A stretch of DNA of 64,000 nucleotides from Anaeramoeba flamelloides (GCA_027625915.1 JANTQA010000048.1:1302001-1366000), one strand, 5' to 3'; counted from the stretch's first letter, positions 1-13,000 are shown. Notes: a model not told the origin generated them from the sequence alone. Program-made: numbers and translations.

Positions 1-154
1 AGTAAAATGAATTTAAGTTGTTTTATTTGTTTTGGTTGTGTTTTCGTTTTTGTTTTTGTTTTTATTTTTGTTTTTGACGATTAATTTTTTGATTTTGTTC
101 ACTTTTTGAAAAAGTAAAGCAAAAAATTGAAAAACAAGTAAAAAAATAACTTAC

Positions 155-793
155 GCTAAAGGTGGACTATGTTTAAAAAGTAACAAATATTATGATCAGT
201 TTGTTTTGTTTTGTTTTGTTTTGTAGTGTTTTTGAAATTTAAAAATAACAAAAAAATGAAGTGGTCAATGAATATGCCAAGATCATAAAAAAAAAAAAAA
301 GGGAAAAAAAAAGGTTAAAAAAAAAATACTGGATATCAAAGAAATATTCTCCTCTTATATATTCATTTACAAATCCTCCAAAATGTACTTCATCAAAAAT
401 TACAGAATCAGGAGTTTCTAACCGATAAAATCTTGTTGCAAATGATAAAAGAGTGATGAAGAGTACAATCGGAATTTCAATTTTTAAATTACGATAAATC
501 AACAAGTTGTGTGTGTTTCGATATTTTCTTATGTCAAAGGTTGCAACTTTACAAAGGTATTGGAAATAAGTCATTCTTACTTTTGTTTTTTGAGGTTTGT
601 GATTTGTTGTTTGTTTTGTTTCTTTTTTGTTTTGGGTAACTTGTTTTTGTTTTTGATCTTGATCTTTTTCTTTTTTATTTATTATTACTTGTCCTTGAAC
701 TTTTGCTTTTGTTTGGGTTTTTATTTTAATCTTGTTTTTGGTTTTTATTACCTTTTTATTTTTAGGTTTTGTTACTTTTTTGTTTTTTTTCAT
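155..793 (-). CDS. Protein O-mannosyltransferase (PMT, GT39), 5' part: exons 1 and 2, continues off the left edge
   Basis: PMTs are ER membrane enzymes that move mannose from dolichyl-phosphate-mannose to Ser/Thr of secretory proteins. Exon 1 (793-330, 154 codons plus 2 nt) opens with a Lys/Asn/Gln-rich tail of about 75 residues, then a first membrane segment near residues 104-122. The luminal loop follows with the family's acidic pair in FDEVHFGGF (Asp134, Glu135) and the run YFFDI. In the family this is followed by HPP. The exon ends in a GTATTT donor after CA, and a 12-nt exon at 166-155, preceded by AAACATAG and followed by GTAAGT, restores the frame as His-Pro-Pro-Leu-(Ala). The frame agreement and the expected HPP motif support this microexon. 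The rest of the protein, including most membrane segments and any MIR domains, lies outside the window. Family assignment is firm; PMT1, PMT2 or PMT4 subtype is not decided. Confidence 0.85.
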
Positions 794-2183
794 CTTTTTT
801 GAAATAACCTATACTAATAAATTTGAAAAAAATGAATTACTCATTAGTTATAAATGTTTAGAAGTATATTACAGAATTCTACGAAATAATAAAAGGTTTA
901 ATTAATTATTTCATAAACTTTTGATTTATAACTTCTCTGTACAAAATTAAATAAGTATACACCAAAGTAATTTTGAAGCAAATATCAATTTTTTTTTTAA
1001 TAAATTTCAATTAAGGATCTTAAATAAGGTATGATTTATCTTGAAAGATCTAGAATCACTCATAAAAATGTGTCGTTCTAATGTTAATGAAACCCTGAGA
1101 ATGGCTGTATAAAAATTTTAATTTGATTACTTTTGGAATTGTCTTTTAATTTTTCTTCTGTTCTTCAATTGATAATCAAAATGAGCCTTTATGTTTTTTT
1201 TCAATAGTGCTCTACCTTCGAACTTTTATTTTTTCAATTTTTAAGAAAATATTTAGATTTATATGAAGTACCACATACAAGCCTCAATTTTCAGTTGTCC
1301 CAAAGCTACCATGAATTTTTTTCGAGATTAAATTTTGATGTCGATATTAGATTTTTATTAGGTTTGAAATGAGAATAATAGGTCTCATTTGGATATTTTT
1401 TTTCATATAAAACCTCATATGAAAAATAATCTTTTGATATGTTTAAACAATTTTTTTTTATTATTAAGAGTAAAATTTATGTGGTTTATCAATGGTTTTT
1501 CGATGTTTGGGGTTCTGAAAATTTATTTTATGAATATTAGTAAAAATTCTTGAATATTAACTCTATTTATCAATTTTATTTTTTAATATTAGCATTATTA
1601 TTCTCATTTTCAACTTTTCAAAAATCTATATCAACATCAAAATTTGATATTGATAGATTTTCACAATAGCTTTGTAAAGACTGTAAAACATCATAATATT
1701 TTAATTTGAATTCCTATTTGTATTTTTTTTTTTTTTTAATTGGTAAAAGAATATTTATTCAAACATAGGTTCATATTCAATATTTCTTTGGGAATTTTTA
1801 TTTTAGAAGTTTACTTATTTTTTTAATATGTACATTATAAATTATTTAATAATATTCGAAAAAAAAATTAAATTGGATAATATTCATTTTACAGATGTTT
1901 AATAAAATTAATCTTTTAAAAAGAATTATTTTGACAAAAAAACAAACTTTTATAATACAAAAAATTTATTTCTTTTTTTTTTTTTTGGAAAAATAAAAGT
2001 TTTTTTTGAACGGTAAAAAAACATTTCAATCACAAATTCTTTTTATTTTTTTTTTAGATGTATTTTATAATAATTAGAATAAAAATATTGATAATATTTT
2101 TCTAGTTGCCTAATAATTTTTAAATTAAAAAAATTTTTTTAACTCAGAAAATGATAATATGATAGCTAATAAAATATTTCCAA
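794..2183. other. Gene-free AT-rich stretch upstream of the PMT gene
   Basis: Homopolymer-rich DNA between the PMT start codon and the first TTAA-ended repeat. No frame with codon-like structure was found. A 17-codon stretch on the minus strand near 1312-1260 begins with ATG but is too short to support. Promoter signals for the PMT gene must lie in the first part, but no recognised motif is evident. Confidence 0.4.
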
Positions 2184-2884
2184 TTAAGGGCCGAGTAATT
2201 ACATTGGAAATTTTTTTTCTGAAATGGAAAAAAACTTTTTAGTAATTTTTAATGATAACCTAACACAAATCAAAAACCAACCAACCTATGATGTATGATT
2301 GATCTCCAAAAATCAACAACTAAAGATGAGGTCATTTTTAGAAAAAAGCGCCAAAAAGAGACACTCAATTTCCAATTAGAATGGTTGTGAATTACAATTC
2401 TGAAAACAACTATATCAGTTTTGAAGTGTGGCTCTTTGGTCCTTTTTGAGATCTCGATGATTTTTTTTTTCTTTTTTTTTTTTTCATTTTTCAAAGGAGT
2501 TATTTTTTATCTCAAGAATGTTACAAAATACTTATTTGGTCAAATTTAGAGAGTTACAAAATAACCACAAATCAGACTAAATCGAATTAAGTTGATAGCG
2601 AACTTCAAGAAAGCAATTTGTTTTAAATTAAAGAAATTTTACCATGTGGAAATAGAAAATGAGAAAAGATGAATTTTTTTTTTAAATTTTGATTTTTGGA
2701 ATTGAGATCTCTTTCAAACTTATTCTTCTTCTTTGAATTTTTTGTCAAAGAAAAATCCAATTAAATTTTTTTTTTGTTATTTGAATTTTTTCAACCAAAA
2801 GAAGTGCCATTTCACAATACCCTTTTTGGTCTCAGGTAACCCCAGAGTATGGAGCATATTCACGGTAAATGACTAGACCCTTAA
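2184..2884. mobile_element. TTAA-ended MITE, family A, copy 1
   Basis: About 700 bp bounded by TTAA on each side (2184-2187 and 2881-2884). The left end reads TTAAGGGCCGAGTAATTA and the right end is the complement of TTAAGGGTCTAGTCATTT, so the ends are short inverted repeats. The inside closely matches the copy at 50871-51562, including the AACCAACCAACCT and CACGGTAAATGACTAGACCC stretches. TTAA as target duplication is typical of piggyBac-group elements, but no transposase is present, so that link is an inference. A minus-strand frame inside it is K-rich filler and not a gene. Confidence 0.75.
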
Positions 2885-4099
2885 TAGAAAAAATGAAAAT
2901 TGGCCGTTTCCAAAGTGCCCGATTTACAATCCGGAGTTATGATTTCGATTTCATTCGCCAGATTATTTTTGATTATTTTTTTTATTTTTTCAAACAGTAA
3001 ATATAATTAATAAACTATCTTTCATAATAATTGGTAATTAAAAAACAAAACATAAAGAAAAATATTTTTAATGATTGAAGTTATCTATTATAATATAAAA
3101 AAATAAATTTTAATATTCAATACTATACTCAAGAGATATTTATTTTTTGCCTGTAAATAAAAGAAAACAAAATAAAAAAAACTGTTAAAAAAAAGTGCGA
3201 AATTTATTTTTAAAGAAGAATTATATAAAAAATAGAAAATTTAACAAAGTGAAAAAAACCCATTTATCGATTCTCCTTCCATTTGAATAACTAAATCTAA
3301 TCTCTTTTTTCATATTTGAAACCAAATTTTTCATTAATTCATCTATTACTTCTTTCCAATTTTTCATTTTCATTTTCCATTTTAACAAAACACTGTTGAA
3401 AAAATAAAAAAGATAAAAAATGATTTATTTTAAAACTTTTCAATTTGTGAGGAAAAACTTCAAAACGATACAAAAGCAATTCAAAATTTAAATGTAAGAT
3501 GGGCTATTTATTATGAAATTTAGTTTATGTTATAATTTTAAATAAAAAAAAACGAGCTAATCTTTCAGAAAACACTAATTCTATGAAGAAATTTCCAAAT
3601 TAATTTTAATATTTTTGACTCTTTAACAACTCTGGTTAAAACTTTTAAAAAAATCCCCCTTAATTTATGGAACGAATCTGATTATTTGAGAGAATTAACA
3701 AACACTCACTCTACCCAACAATATATATAATTCAGATTAGGGATTCGTAAAGTACTTCAGAGTGCTATAGGGTGTTTGGTTTCCCAATATTCAAAAGTTT
3801 AAACAAAAATAAACAAGATTTTACTCCATTCATTTAAATTTTGGAAAGTCTAACTGTAAACAGTGATCTTTTATTTCTCACTTTTGAAAGGAAAAAAATA
3901 AAAATAAAAAAGAAACTAATTTTTGAAAATTATTTTAAAATTATTATTTGCCAAAAATCTTTTGTATAAATAACAATTACAAGAAAGACAGGCATAATAA
4001 TAATAAATATAATAAATATAGATTCTAAAATACTTTAAGAAAGTATCTTATGAAAAGTTTATGAAAATAAAAAAAACATTAAAATAGATAATTCGAAAA
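2885..4099. other. Intergenic: GC bump, dispersed repeat J, one type-1 hairpin
   Basis: Just right of the MITE, 2890-2965 is about 45% GC, far above its surroundings. It can be read as short frames on both strands and is unassigned. About 3000-3560 resembles 46490-46850 (shared runs around ATTTATTATGAAAT and TAATATTCARTWCTATAC), an old dispersed repeat. At 3780-3850 sits one degenerate copy of the type-1 hairpin described for 35110-36065, preceded by its spacer motif (AGAGTGCTATAGGGTGTTT). No gene is seen. Confidence 0.45.
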
Positions 4100-5662
4100 T
4101 TACTTTTTATGATGCCCTAATAACTTCTTGGCTGCATTCAACCCTGAAGACAAACAAGGGGCAACACCGCCAAAAGTTGTGGAAGAGCCACAATGGTATA
4201 ATCCAGGTATTTTTGTTTCAATCGGATAAAAATTCCTGAAGGTTTGAGACGGTATTTGGGCGGGTCCATACATTGAACCATTTGGAGCAGAGATATAATG
4301 AAAATTAGTTAATGGTGTGGCAAATTCAACAAAATCCAAATGGGAAGTTAAATTTGGAATAAATTTTCTTTCAATCAATTTTATTATCTTCATTCCAATT
4401 TCTTCCTTTTTTTTCATGTATTCAATTGGTCTTTGGTAAGGCTTTGAATTTTCCCATTGTTTCCATTCTTCAAAAGAGCAAGTGTCTGAAATTATTTCTA
4501 AAGAATATTTTCCTTTGGTACTATGTCCTCCATTTGGGTCTTTTAAAGTGGGGGAAGTCAGGAAATGCCCTTCTAGTGATTGATTATTGGCATCAAAGAA
4601 ATTTTGATCAATAATAGTAACATTTCCTGAAGTCATATATTTTGAAAGATCGAGATCTGTACCAACAAAAGTATAAAAATTTGAGACTGAGGGAACAGTA
4701 TTTTGGATTTTTTTTTGAACATTTTCTGGAACCATTTCTTGCGGTAGCAAATCGGAATATAACACTTTGGCGTCTGTATTTGAAATAATTGTTTTTGCGA
4801 AAAATTCTCGATTCTGTGTTACAACTTTAAAAAAATCCCCCTCCTTGCCGATGGACGTTACTCCTGCTTTTTTCATAACTGTTCCTCCGTTTCTTAGTAT
4901 TGTGTCGCGGAATAAATTGATTAAGGCCTTTGTGCCTCCATGTGGATAAAAGGCACCATTGGAATAATGCTTTGCAAGTAATAGCACAATCGAGGTTCCT
5001 TGTTCCAAATCAACCCCACACTCCCCACTGAACGATTCAAAAATTTTCAAGATTCTGTAATCATTCACGTCTCTCAGTATCTCTTTGGATGTTTTTGATG
5101 TGTACCTGAGAAGCTTTGGAAAAATTGGAAGCAGCCTTGAGATTGCTGCAATTTTCCCAAATAAGGATTTTGTCTCAATATTTTCTGTAATTTGCATTAC
5201 CTTATGAAAAGTTTGATCAATATCGTTCACCATATGAAATGTTTTATTAATAGTTTCCTTTGCATCTGGAAATTTGTAAAGAAGAGAATTTTTAAAGTTG
5301 TCAAAACCCATCGGGATGGTATATTCAAAGTCGTTGTACATGTACCGATTGATCTTGACAGGATCGACCAAATTCCAATTGAGATTTTTCGATTGTGGAC
5401 CAACTGCCTCTTCTAAGATTGCCAAAAAATCCCCTCCTTCCATACATCCGTTCACATAATGTAAGCCAGTGTCAAAGGTGTATTTGTCTCCTGATTTGCC
5501 CTTCCTGGTGAAGTTATTTAGATAACCACCTATCTCGTTCATTTTTTCACAAAGAAGCACATTTAATCCTTCCCTTGCTAAATACGCGGCTGACGATAAG
5601 CCTCCAGCACCAGATCCAATCACAATGGTGTCAAAGATTTTTTTGTTCATTTGAAGAGTCAA
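4100..5662 (-). CDS. FAD-dependent oxidoreductase, retinol saturase / carotenoid isomerase family, intronless
   Basis: 520 residues in one uninterrupted frame. The N-terminus carries the FAD/NAD(P)-binding Rossmann fingerprint: GSGAGG at residues 16-21 followed by the acidic ribose-binding Glu39 in LLCEKMNEIGG. The C-terminus has the second FAD motif (GLYHCG..., about residues 487-507) with the family's GGV.P..SSG pattern. The middle YPHGGTKAL also fits the all-trans-retinol 13,14-reductase / CrtISO / phytoene desaturase-like group, which reduces or isomerises double bonds in polyenes. The substrate cannot be named from sequence. There is no signal peptide; the Met at residue 5 is an equally good start. 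It is noticeably richer in GC than its flanks and has no intron in a region where most genes do, so transfer from bacteria is possible but unproven. It stands alone, with 1.2 kb and 7 kb of non-coding DNA on its two sides. Confidence 0.9.
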   Translation of the reverse strand: MTLQMNKKIFDTIVIGSGAGGLSSAAYLAREGLNVLLCEKMNEIGGYLNNFTRKGKSGDKYTFDTGLHYVNGCMEGGDFLAILEEAVGPQSKNLNWNLVDPVKINRYMYNDFEYTIPMGFDNFKNSLLYKFPDAKETINKTFHMVNDIDQTFHKVMQITENIETKSLFGKIAAISRLLPIFPKLLRYTSKTSKEILRDVNDYRILKIFESFSGECGVDLEQGTSIVLLLAKHYSNGAFYPHGGTKALINLFRDTILRNGGTVMKKAGVTSIGKEGDFFKVVTQNREFFAKTIISNTDAKVLYSDLLPQEMVPENVQKKIQNTVPSVSNFYTFVGTDLDLSKYMTSGNVTIIDQNFFDANNQSLEGHFLTSPTLKDPNGGHSTKGKYSLEIISDTCSFEEWKQWENSKPYQRPIEYMKKKEEIGMKIIKLIERKFIPNLTSHLDFVEFATPLTNFHYISAPNGSMYGPAQIPSQTFRNFYPIETKIPGLYHCGSSTTFGGVAPCLSSGLNAAKKLLGHHKK

Positions 5663-8600
5663 AAGGTGTGTTTTATTTGAAGAATATTATTGAAGAAAAT
5701 GTTTCAAGAAAGTTGGAAAAATAATTAATAAAAATAGAGAAATCTTTTAAAAAATTCTGTTAAGGGCTTGAGGGTTGGTGTTTTTGATGATTCTTTTGGT
5801 TGGTTTTTGTAGAAAAAATGGTTTAAAGGTAATTTGAAAGAAACAACTTCTGTAAACTTAATATTGTGAGTGAGGTTCAAAAATGTTTTTTTAACTGAGG
5901 GTGGTCATTAAATGCATTTTTTTCCAATTGATCATATTCTCTTTTGGTTTTGCTCAATTTTCCTGAAATTATTTTATTGTTCTGTAAAGTTGTTTTGAAA
6001 CAAACCCTTTTTAGATTTCTCGTTAAAACTTTCAAAATTTTATATCAGTAAAATATGAAACAAGGGGTTGGTAATTTGTTAAAACTGAAAAAAATATAGA
6101 TATTTGCTAATACATGGGTTGAAGTTTGACAATTACTTGACAGGTGTTTCTACAAAGCTCTTTGTAGACATTTGAAAATGGATATATCATCGCTTTCAGC
6201 AATTGCAATTTTTTTTTGGACTACCAAATCAAGAATTACTTCGAAAAAATTGATCAACATTCTTAAAATAGAGTGAACCAAATAAAAATAACGTTTTTTT
6301 AGTTTTTTAAGAGAAGTCAATTCATTATTTTTGTTTCAGAAAGTAAATCTATATAACGATAAAAACAATTTTGATATGAGAAAATTAATGGAAAAATATT
6401 TTTTGATTGAAACACATAATGAAAAATTGAAAACAAAATCCCATTCATTTGTAGGTTATTTGTGAAAATAAACCCAAATTAATTCAGAGTTGAATCTTTC
6501 ATTTGTCAATTTTTTACCGTTTTTTTGGTTTTATAAAATGTTTACTTTTATTTAAATTTTATTTTGAGTTGAGAAATGTGTTCCGGTGAAATGTTTGAAA
6601 TTATCTCAAGCATCAAAAAATTCCAAAAAATAAATAAAAGTGGTAATTGTTAACAAATTTTTTTCTTTAATAAGTCCAAATACGAAAGATCACCTTTCCA
6701 GATACTTTTGTTGAAATCATAAATGAAAAAAAATTGTGAAATATAAATATATGAAAATCCTACAGTTTTTTAAATACCCATTGTTTCCTTATTTTTTTAT
6801 GTTTTGAAAATTATTTGTATTGTTTTTGTAAATAGCTGTTATTTTTTTTAAAAACTTTTTCGTTTTTTCTTTTACTGGAATTTTTAATTTTTATTTTGTT
6901 TTTCTGGAATATTCGGTTCAGTAAAACTATACCATCAAACCAAACAATATTTACAATACTGTTGTTCAAATAATGCTTGCAGAAAGTTTAATCTGTTGTT
7001 TCAAAAAAAAAGCGTGTTTTTTTTTGGTTATATAAGACCTAAACATTATTAGATCAAAGAAAATGATAATAATCCCAAAGTAAATATGGTGTTGATTACT
7101 ATAAGTTCTAATAGATAAAAAGAAATTCTATAAATGAAGGATCAAATTGATAAATTTATCTCAAAAAATAGAGTAAATTTTTCCTAAAATTTGAAAAAAA
7201 AAAAAAAATTTCAATAAAATTGAAAAAATTCCGAATATATTATGGAAAATTTCAAACGGATTTAATTCCTAATTTAAAATTTACCAGAAAACCTCAAGGG
7301 AATTAAACTAAAATCGATTTTAAATTGGGTGTAAAATTTAAAGTAAAATGGATGTTGCCTTGGAACAATAAGAAAAAAAAGTACGGATTATATTTTGAAA
7401 CACTCTTTATAGTCTTTGGACACGGATTATTTTGATCACTCTAGATCATATTATCATTGTGTTTTTCTTCAACCTTCAAGATGAACCCCCTTATAAAAAA
7501 GATCAAACTCAACTAAATATAAGCAAATCAACACCAAATTCCACATGACTATTATTTCAATTTGAATAAATACAGAAAAAAGACAATAAAAATGTATAAA
7601 AAGAGTTTCTTAAAAAATTTTTTCCCGGTATCTCCGCATGCTCACAAAATGAGGTCTTAATTTTTCAAGAAATTTTCAAAAAATAAATGAACAAATTATT
7701 TCCTTTCATTCTCCTTTTTTACTTTAACCAATCGTCTTCAAATCATACCTTGTAATTGGCAGTATTTATTTATTTATTTGGCGCTTTTTTTCCCTATATT
7801 GGATGAGATAAGAATCCTCAATGAAGCAATATTATATATTGAATCAAAAGTTAATTGTCCAATATTAAATCGGTTTAAAATTCAACAAGAACATGCTCAA
7901 TGACCAAATTATTTGTAAATCAATTCTTTTTCAACAATTATCATAATGTAAGTAAATTAAATACCCCAAAAGATCAATTATCATTGATTATAGGAAGATC
8001 TTTCAATTTTTCTTTAAAAATAGAAATAATAATCTTTGAAAACTTTTGAATAAAAAAAAATTTCTTATATAACTTCGAGAATTACAGTATTATTCTCAAG
8101 ATAGACTTCTTTTTTAACAATAAATACACTATTAACAACTTTTCATTTAAACAACAGATTAAAAATTGAAAATAATATCAAGAAGTTTGAAAATAACACT
8201 TAAAAACACATTTTTTGAAAAAACAACAGTAAAAAAAACAAAATTTGGAAACCAACAGTTAAAGATTGAAAACAAATATTTATTGAAGTCAATAGGGGTT
8301 ATTTAACAACTATGTATATTCGAAGATGAGTTTCTTCTTTTATTTCAAGATACTGTAGTAGTTTTTGATTGCATATTAGGTTATTTTAATATTTGTACTA
8401 GTTACTTAGCACTGTCTTTTTCCAATTAGTCAATAAAAAATTTTTATTTCAATTTCCTAGAAATATTAAGGTTATTTTTTGTTGATAAAAACCAAGATCT
8501 TGTCAAAAAGTAATTAGAGATGAACTACCACCACCAATATGTTTTTTCTTACTGTTATTTTCAAAATAAAAAAAAATTGATTTTATCTGAATGTTTCAAA

Positions 8601-8734
8601 AAGAAAGAGATTAAGGTATAATTTCTCAAGAACACTCTAAGAAAAATATCCTATGATGCTCTTTGTTTTTTTTTTCCAAAAATAAACACAAGGTTGATAA
8701 ATATTTGAGAACCTGAAATAAAAAATTTTCTTTC
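5663..8734. other. Gene-free AT-rich stretch
   Basis: No coding frame with codon structure on either strand. A short hairpin (TCTACAAAGCTCTTTGTAGA) lies near 6149-6168. The interval around 7030-7180 matches 30710-30850 in the opposite orientation (for example AAATAGAGTAAATTTTTCC here), marking another dispersed repeat. The rest is homopolymer-rich filler. Confidence 0.4.
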
Positions 8735-9495
8735 TTAAGGGATTAGCTTCACCATAGATTTCTCTATAATCAAAGTATGTTGTAATTGGGTGCAAATGAT
8801 ATTAGTGCACCATTTATCAAATAACTCTAAAAAATCTATTATAAATCTTATTGCATAAATAATTATTACATTTTTTACTAATGATCACTATTAAAAAATT
8901 TTCATTTTGAAAAAAATTTTTTTATTTCCTATTCCAAATCTAAAAATAGAAAGCCAAAATACAGTATTCTGGTATTTAATAATTTAGATTTAGAACTTCC
9001 AAAAGTAACTATTTTGATAATTTTTGAATTTCAAAGATTAACTCAATAATCATCAACATAAAAGCACAAAGACTGATTAGTTTTGTTTGCTTTTGATAAA
9101 GATACTTATAACATCAATATATTTGCATGATTTGAGAAATAATTTGTCAAAAAGAAACAATTTATTCCGTAATTATTTAATTTTTAAAAAAAAATGAATT
9201 TTTTAGTAACTAATCTACATTTCACCACAAATTTAAGAAAGATATTTTACAACTTTGGAGTCTGAATATTGATAATTCAACCCTTAAATTTATGGTGAAA
9301 TGCAGATTTTATTCTGAAATTGTTGAGTTTTTTACTAATACATAGATCATTTTTAATTGATGAGATCAACAAATATTACTACTTGACTAATCAATTTTTT
9401 AGAGACATTTGAACCATGTAGCACTAATGTAATTCAGTTCCAATAACAACATACTTTGTTCCTAGGCTTCTCCTTGGTAGACGCTAATCCCTTAA
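8735..9495. mobile_element. TTAA-ended MITE, family D, copy 1
   Basis: 761 bp from TTAA at 8735 to TTAA at 9492, with inverted ends TTAAGGGATTAGC... and ...GCTAATCCCTTAA. Near the middle, about 9215-9310, an internal palindrome has arms around CATTTCACCACAAATTTAAG and its complement with a short loop. Relative to the copy at 50096-50874 this one is inverted. No open frame of note, so non-autonomous. Confidence 0.75.
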
Positions 9496-9805
9496 TAGGA
9501 AAATAACAGAATTTTCTTTACTTCGAAATCATACTGTAAAGAAACTATTTCGAAAAATATTTGGCTAAGTATCTTTAAATATTCAAATTAAGCTCCAATT
9601 CAAATAAATTGGTTTAAATATCAACAATTGTGATTCACAATTAATCGGTTCCCCATAATAATCAATTTTTTTTCTTTATAATCAATTATATGAATAAAAG
9701 ACATTTATAGTTTCTAATCTCAATTATAGGTGACATTTTTTAGGATAAAAATTGTGGTTTATTTTTTTCTTTTTGATATAAAAAAATTTCTAAAAGGCTA
9801 AATTT

Positions 9806-10022
9806 TACAGTCAGTTTCACTTTTAAGGTACAAACTTTCAAAAATAATTAATACACAACAAAATCTCAATTTAAGGCACAGAATTTGTACTTTTTTTGTA
9901 ACAAATTATTTTACTAAATTCTGAATAATGTACCTTAATTCCAAATTTTGTGCTTAAATTTGAGATTTTTTTTTATCTTAAATTACATTCAAGTTTGTTT
10001 TTTTAAGGTGAAACTAACTGTA
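9806..10022. mobile_element. Foldback MITE, family E, copy 1
   Basis: 217 bp beginning TACAGTCAGTTTCACTTTTA and ending in the complement (AAACTAACTGTA). Nearly the whole element is a palindrome built from short phrases such as AAGGCACA and its complement TGTGCCTT. TACAG ends with flanking TA resemble Tc1/mariner termini (family knowledge). No coding capacity. Confidence 0.75.
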
Positions 10023-13000
10023 AATAAATTTTCAATAGGTGTGGAAATTTATAACAGTATGCTTTCCTTAAAAATCGGGTTTTATCATTAAAAGATTTTT
10101 TTTTTATTGAATTATATGGTGGCTTGTTTTATCCAAACAAATATTTTTTTTATTTCATTTTTTGAGATATTTTGAGGGATATATTGTAAAATACATACAC
10201 ATATACTTATTTAATAAATAATAATATTCCACTCAATTTTATATTACAATTTTATAAAAAGAAATACTTTCAATTTAAATATCATAGTATTGAAATATAT
10301 AAAATCTTTCCCTATTTTTTTGATAATTACTTGGTTATCAGTTTGATGGTTAATTGTAAAATCCAGCCCAAAAACTTATCCAAAACTTTTAAAAATCGAA
10401 TAATACATTCCAGAGCAATTTTATCTTAGATTACAATTAATGAAAAAAAATATAAAATTAGATTTATTTGTAATACTCTTATAAAATTTTCCATTTTCAA
10501 ATCTTTTATCATATCTCTTTTTTTTTTATATTAAAACAAAATCCAAATCCAAAAATTGGGTTGATTATTAGAATCAAAATAAAATTTAAAAAATCATATA
10601 AAAACAACATTTAAGCATTTCCAATTTTCCAAATTTTAGATTTAATTGTATACCCCCGAAAAAGTGACTTTTGTGGCATTTTTTGGTGATACTATTTTTT
10701 GATTTATCTGAAATTATCTTTAAAATTTTAGTAAAATACACATTTGATCAATTTCAGGCACAGAGATAGTTCCATAAATTGATTAAAAAAAGTAAAAAAA
10801 TAATGTAAAAATCAATCTTTTTCTCACCATTTTATAATTATAATTGATTTGATATTTTTTTTCACTTTGAAAAATAATTTCGATAATATTTTGATATGGT
10901 ATTAGTGTCAGAAAATAAATAAATAAATAAAAAATAAAAATAAAAAAAAATACATGATTTGAATTAGCAATACTTGTTTTATCCATAGAATAACCAATTT
11001 TGATATATATATATATATATATCTATAAATTTTTAATATATCTTTTAGAATTAGAATAAAAATAAAAAGTAATTATATTTTTTCTTATAAAATTATTCAA
11101 ATACAAATTAAAAATATTTTAAGTACCAAAGTACAATTTTTCAGAAACAAATTATTAAATAAGTTCTTAAAATAAATTTTAACTTAATAAATTCAAATAA
11201 ATAAAATTATAATAATTCTTTATCATTTCCAAGGCAAAAAATAAAAAAAGGAAATTAAATTATTGTATTTTTAAAAGAAAAAACTTAGTTTTAAAAACTA
11301 GTCATTTAAGGAGAAAAAAAAATATATTCAGAAATTTGTTGAATTGTCATTAAAAATTATAATTGACCAAATTACAATATCCAATCAATCAATATGATTT
11401 ATGTTGTTATACATAAATGAAAAATCCTTAACCTAATATAAATCATTCAAATTAACAGTTCTAATCTCATCAAAACTATAAAGAAATTAAAAAACTCTGA
11501 AAAAAAAAAAAAAAAAAGGATTCAAATATTTTAAAAAAAGTAAAATAATTTTCGAATTTATCAGATTATATTATTTGTTTTCAATAAACAATTTTAAATA
11601 TTTTAAAAAAAATTTTTTTTTTAATTTTCGTTTATTAATCTATGTATACCCTCTATTTCATCATTATGCAATATTTAAATTCCATTGAAAACCCAAAATA
11701 TAGTTTAGAAATTTTCACTTCTTAAAGTAAAAAGGTATCTCATTCTCTGGAATAATAAAATTTGTTAAAGAAACAACCTTTCCATTTATTATGAAAATAT
11801 TGTTATTACTCTTATATACCCATATTCTTGATTAAAAGAGAGCGGAAACAGAATTAATTAAAAATTACAAAGGGTAGTTGTAAAATAAGGATCTAATCAA
11901 AAAGTAATTGATAATAAATTAAAATTAAAAAAATTTTTGAAATTTATATTCTTGAATTTTCCAATAAATCAGCCGAAGCTTGCCTTTTGAATGATTAAAA
12001 AATATTTTTTTTCCTTTATTTCATATTAAAATACAATGTGCCAAAATCAATTAGAATTTTATACACAATTTTTCATATTGATGAAAAAGAAATAAATTTG
12101 AAAAAAAAAAAAAAGTCTATATAAAAATTATTAAATTTTTTAGAAAGTAAAAGATTTTTCAAACAAAGGTTCCCCGTTTTATTGAAGAAATAGAAAATAT
12201 TCTAAACAATTAATTTAGTATTTTTCTCAAAATAGAAAATTAATTTTCAATTTTGAGATCTGTTCATTTTTTTGAATTTAGTCTATTTTTTATTTTGCCT
12301 TTTTTTGCTAAAAAAAAAAAAAACATTTTAAAAAAAAAAATTAGATTTAAGAAAAGTGAGATTTTGTATTTACTTTTCGAATGAATATCTTTATAATTAA
12401 AAAATCTTATTCTAAAAACTTTTTATTTTCCAAAAAAAATTGAGAAAATTTGGAATCAGAGGTTTCAATGAAAATTACCAAATATATTCAATTTTTTTTA
12501 AATATTGAAAATTTATAATTTATTTATTTTTTCCGTTTCTAAATCTCAACCCTAATCTGAAGTTTATTATTTCTTTTTTTCTAAACAATCTTATTTAGAT
12601 CGATTCTTAAAAAAAAATTGAATTTTTCATTTTTAGCTGGGCCATTTTGAATGTTATAGGATTTAGTTTTATTTTTTTTTCAATTTTTCTTGATTTGAAT
12701 TCCAAACAATTTTTCTGATGGCTCTTATCAAATTTTCATATGTCAATCAGATAAATTGAAAAAAAAAAGAAAGTAAAAAGAAAAAAAATCTCAAAAAAAA
12801 AAAAAAAAAACGATTTTTCAAAGAAAAAAAAATTGATTGATTCTTTTTCATTTATTTTTTTGAAGTAAAATACAGTGAAGAAGATTAATAGAATGAAATT
12901 GAAAAAAAAAATCAAATAAAATGAAAAAAGAAATTCTATTATAAAAATCAAGAAAAAAACAATAAGAAGAATACTAAAATTCATTTGATTTTTTTTTTTT

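Noticed and set aside
509-802. Plus-strand frame of 97 codons
   Set aside because: Exact antisense of the Lys-rich start of the PMT exon; poly-Phe composition.
2270-2494. Minus-strand 74-codon frame
   Set aside because: Lies in MITE family A and is not kept open in the other copies.
12736-12984. Minus-strand Phe-rich frame
   Set aside because: Translation of A-rich runs only.
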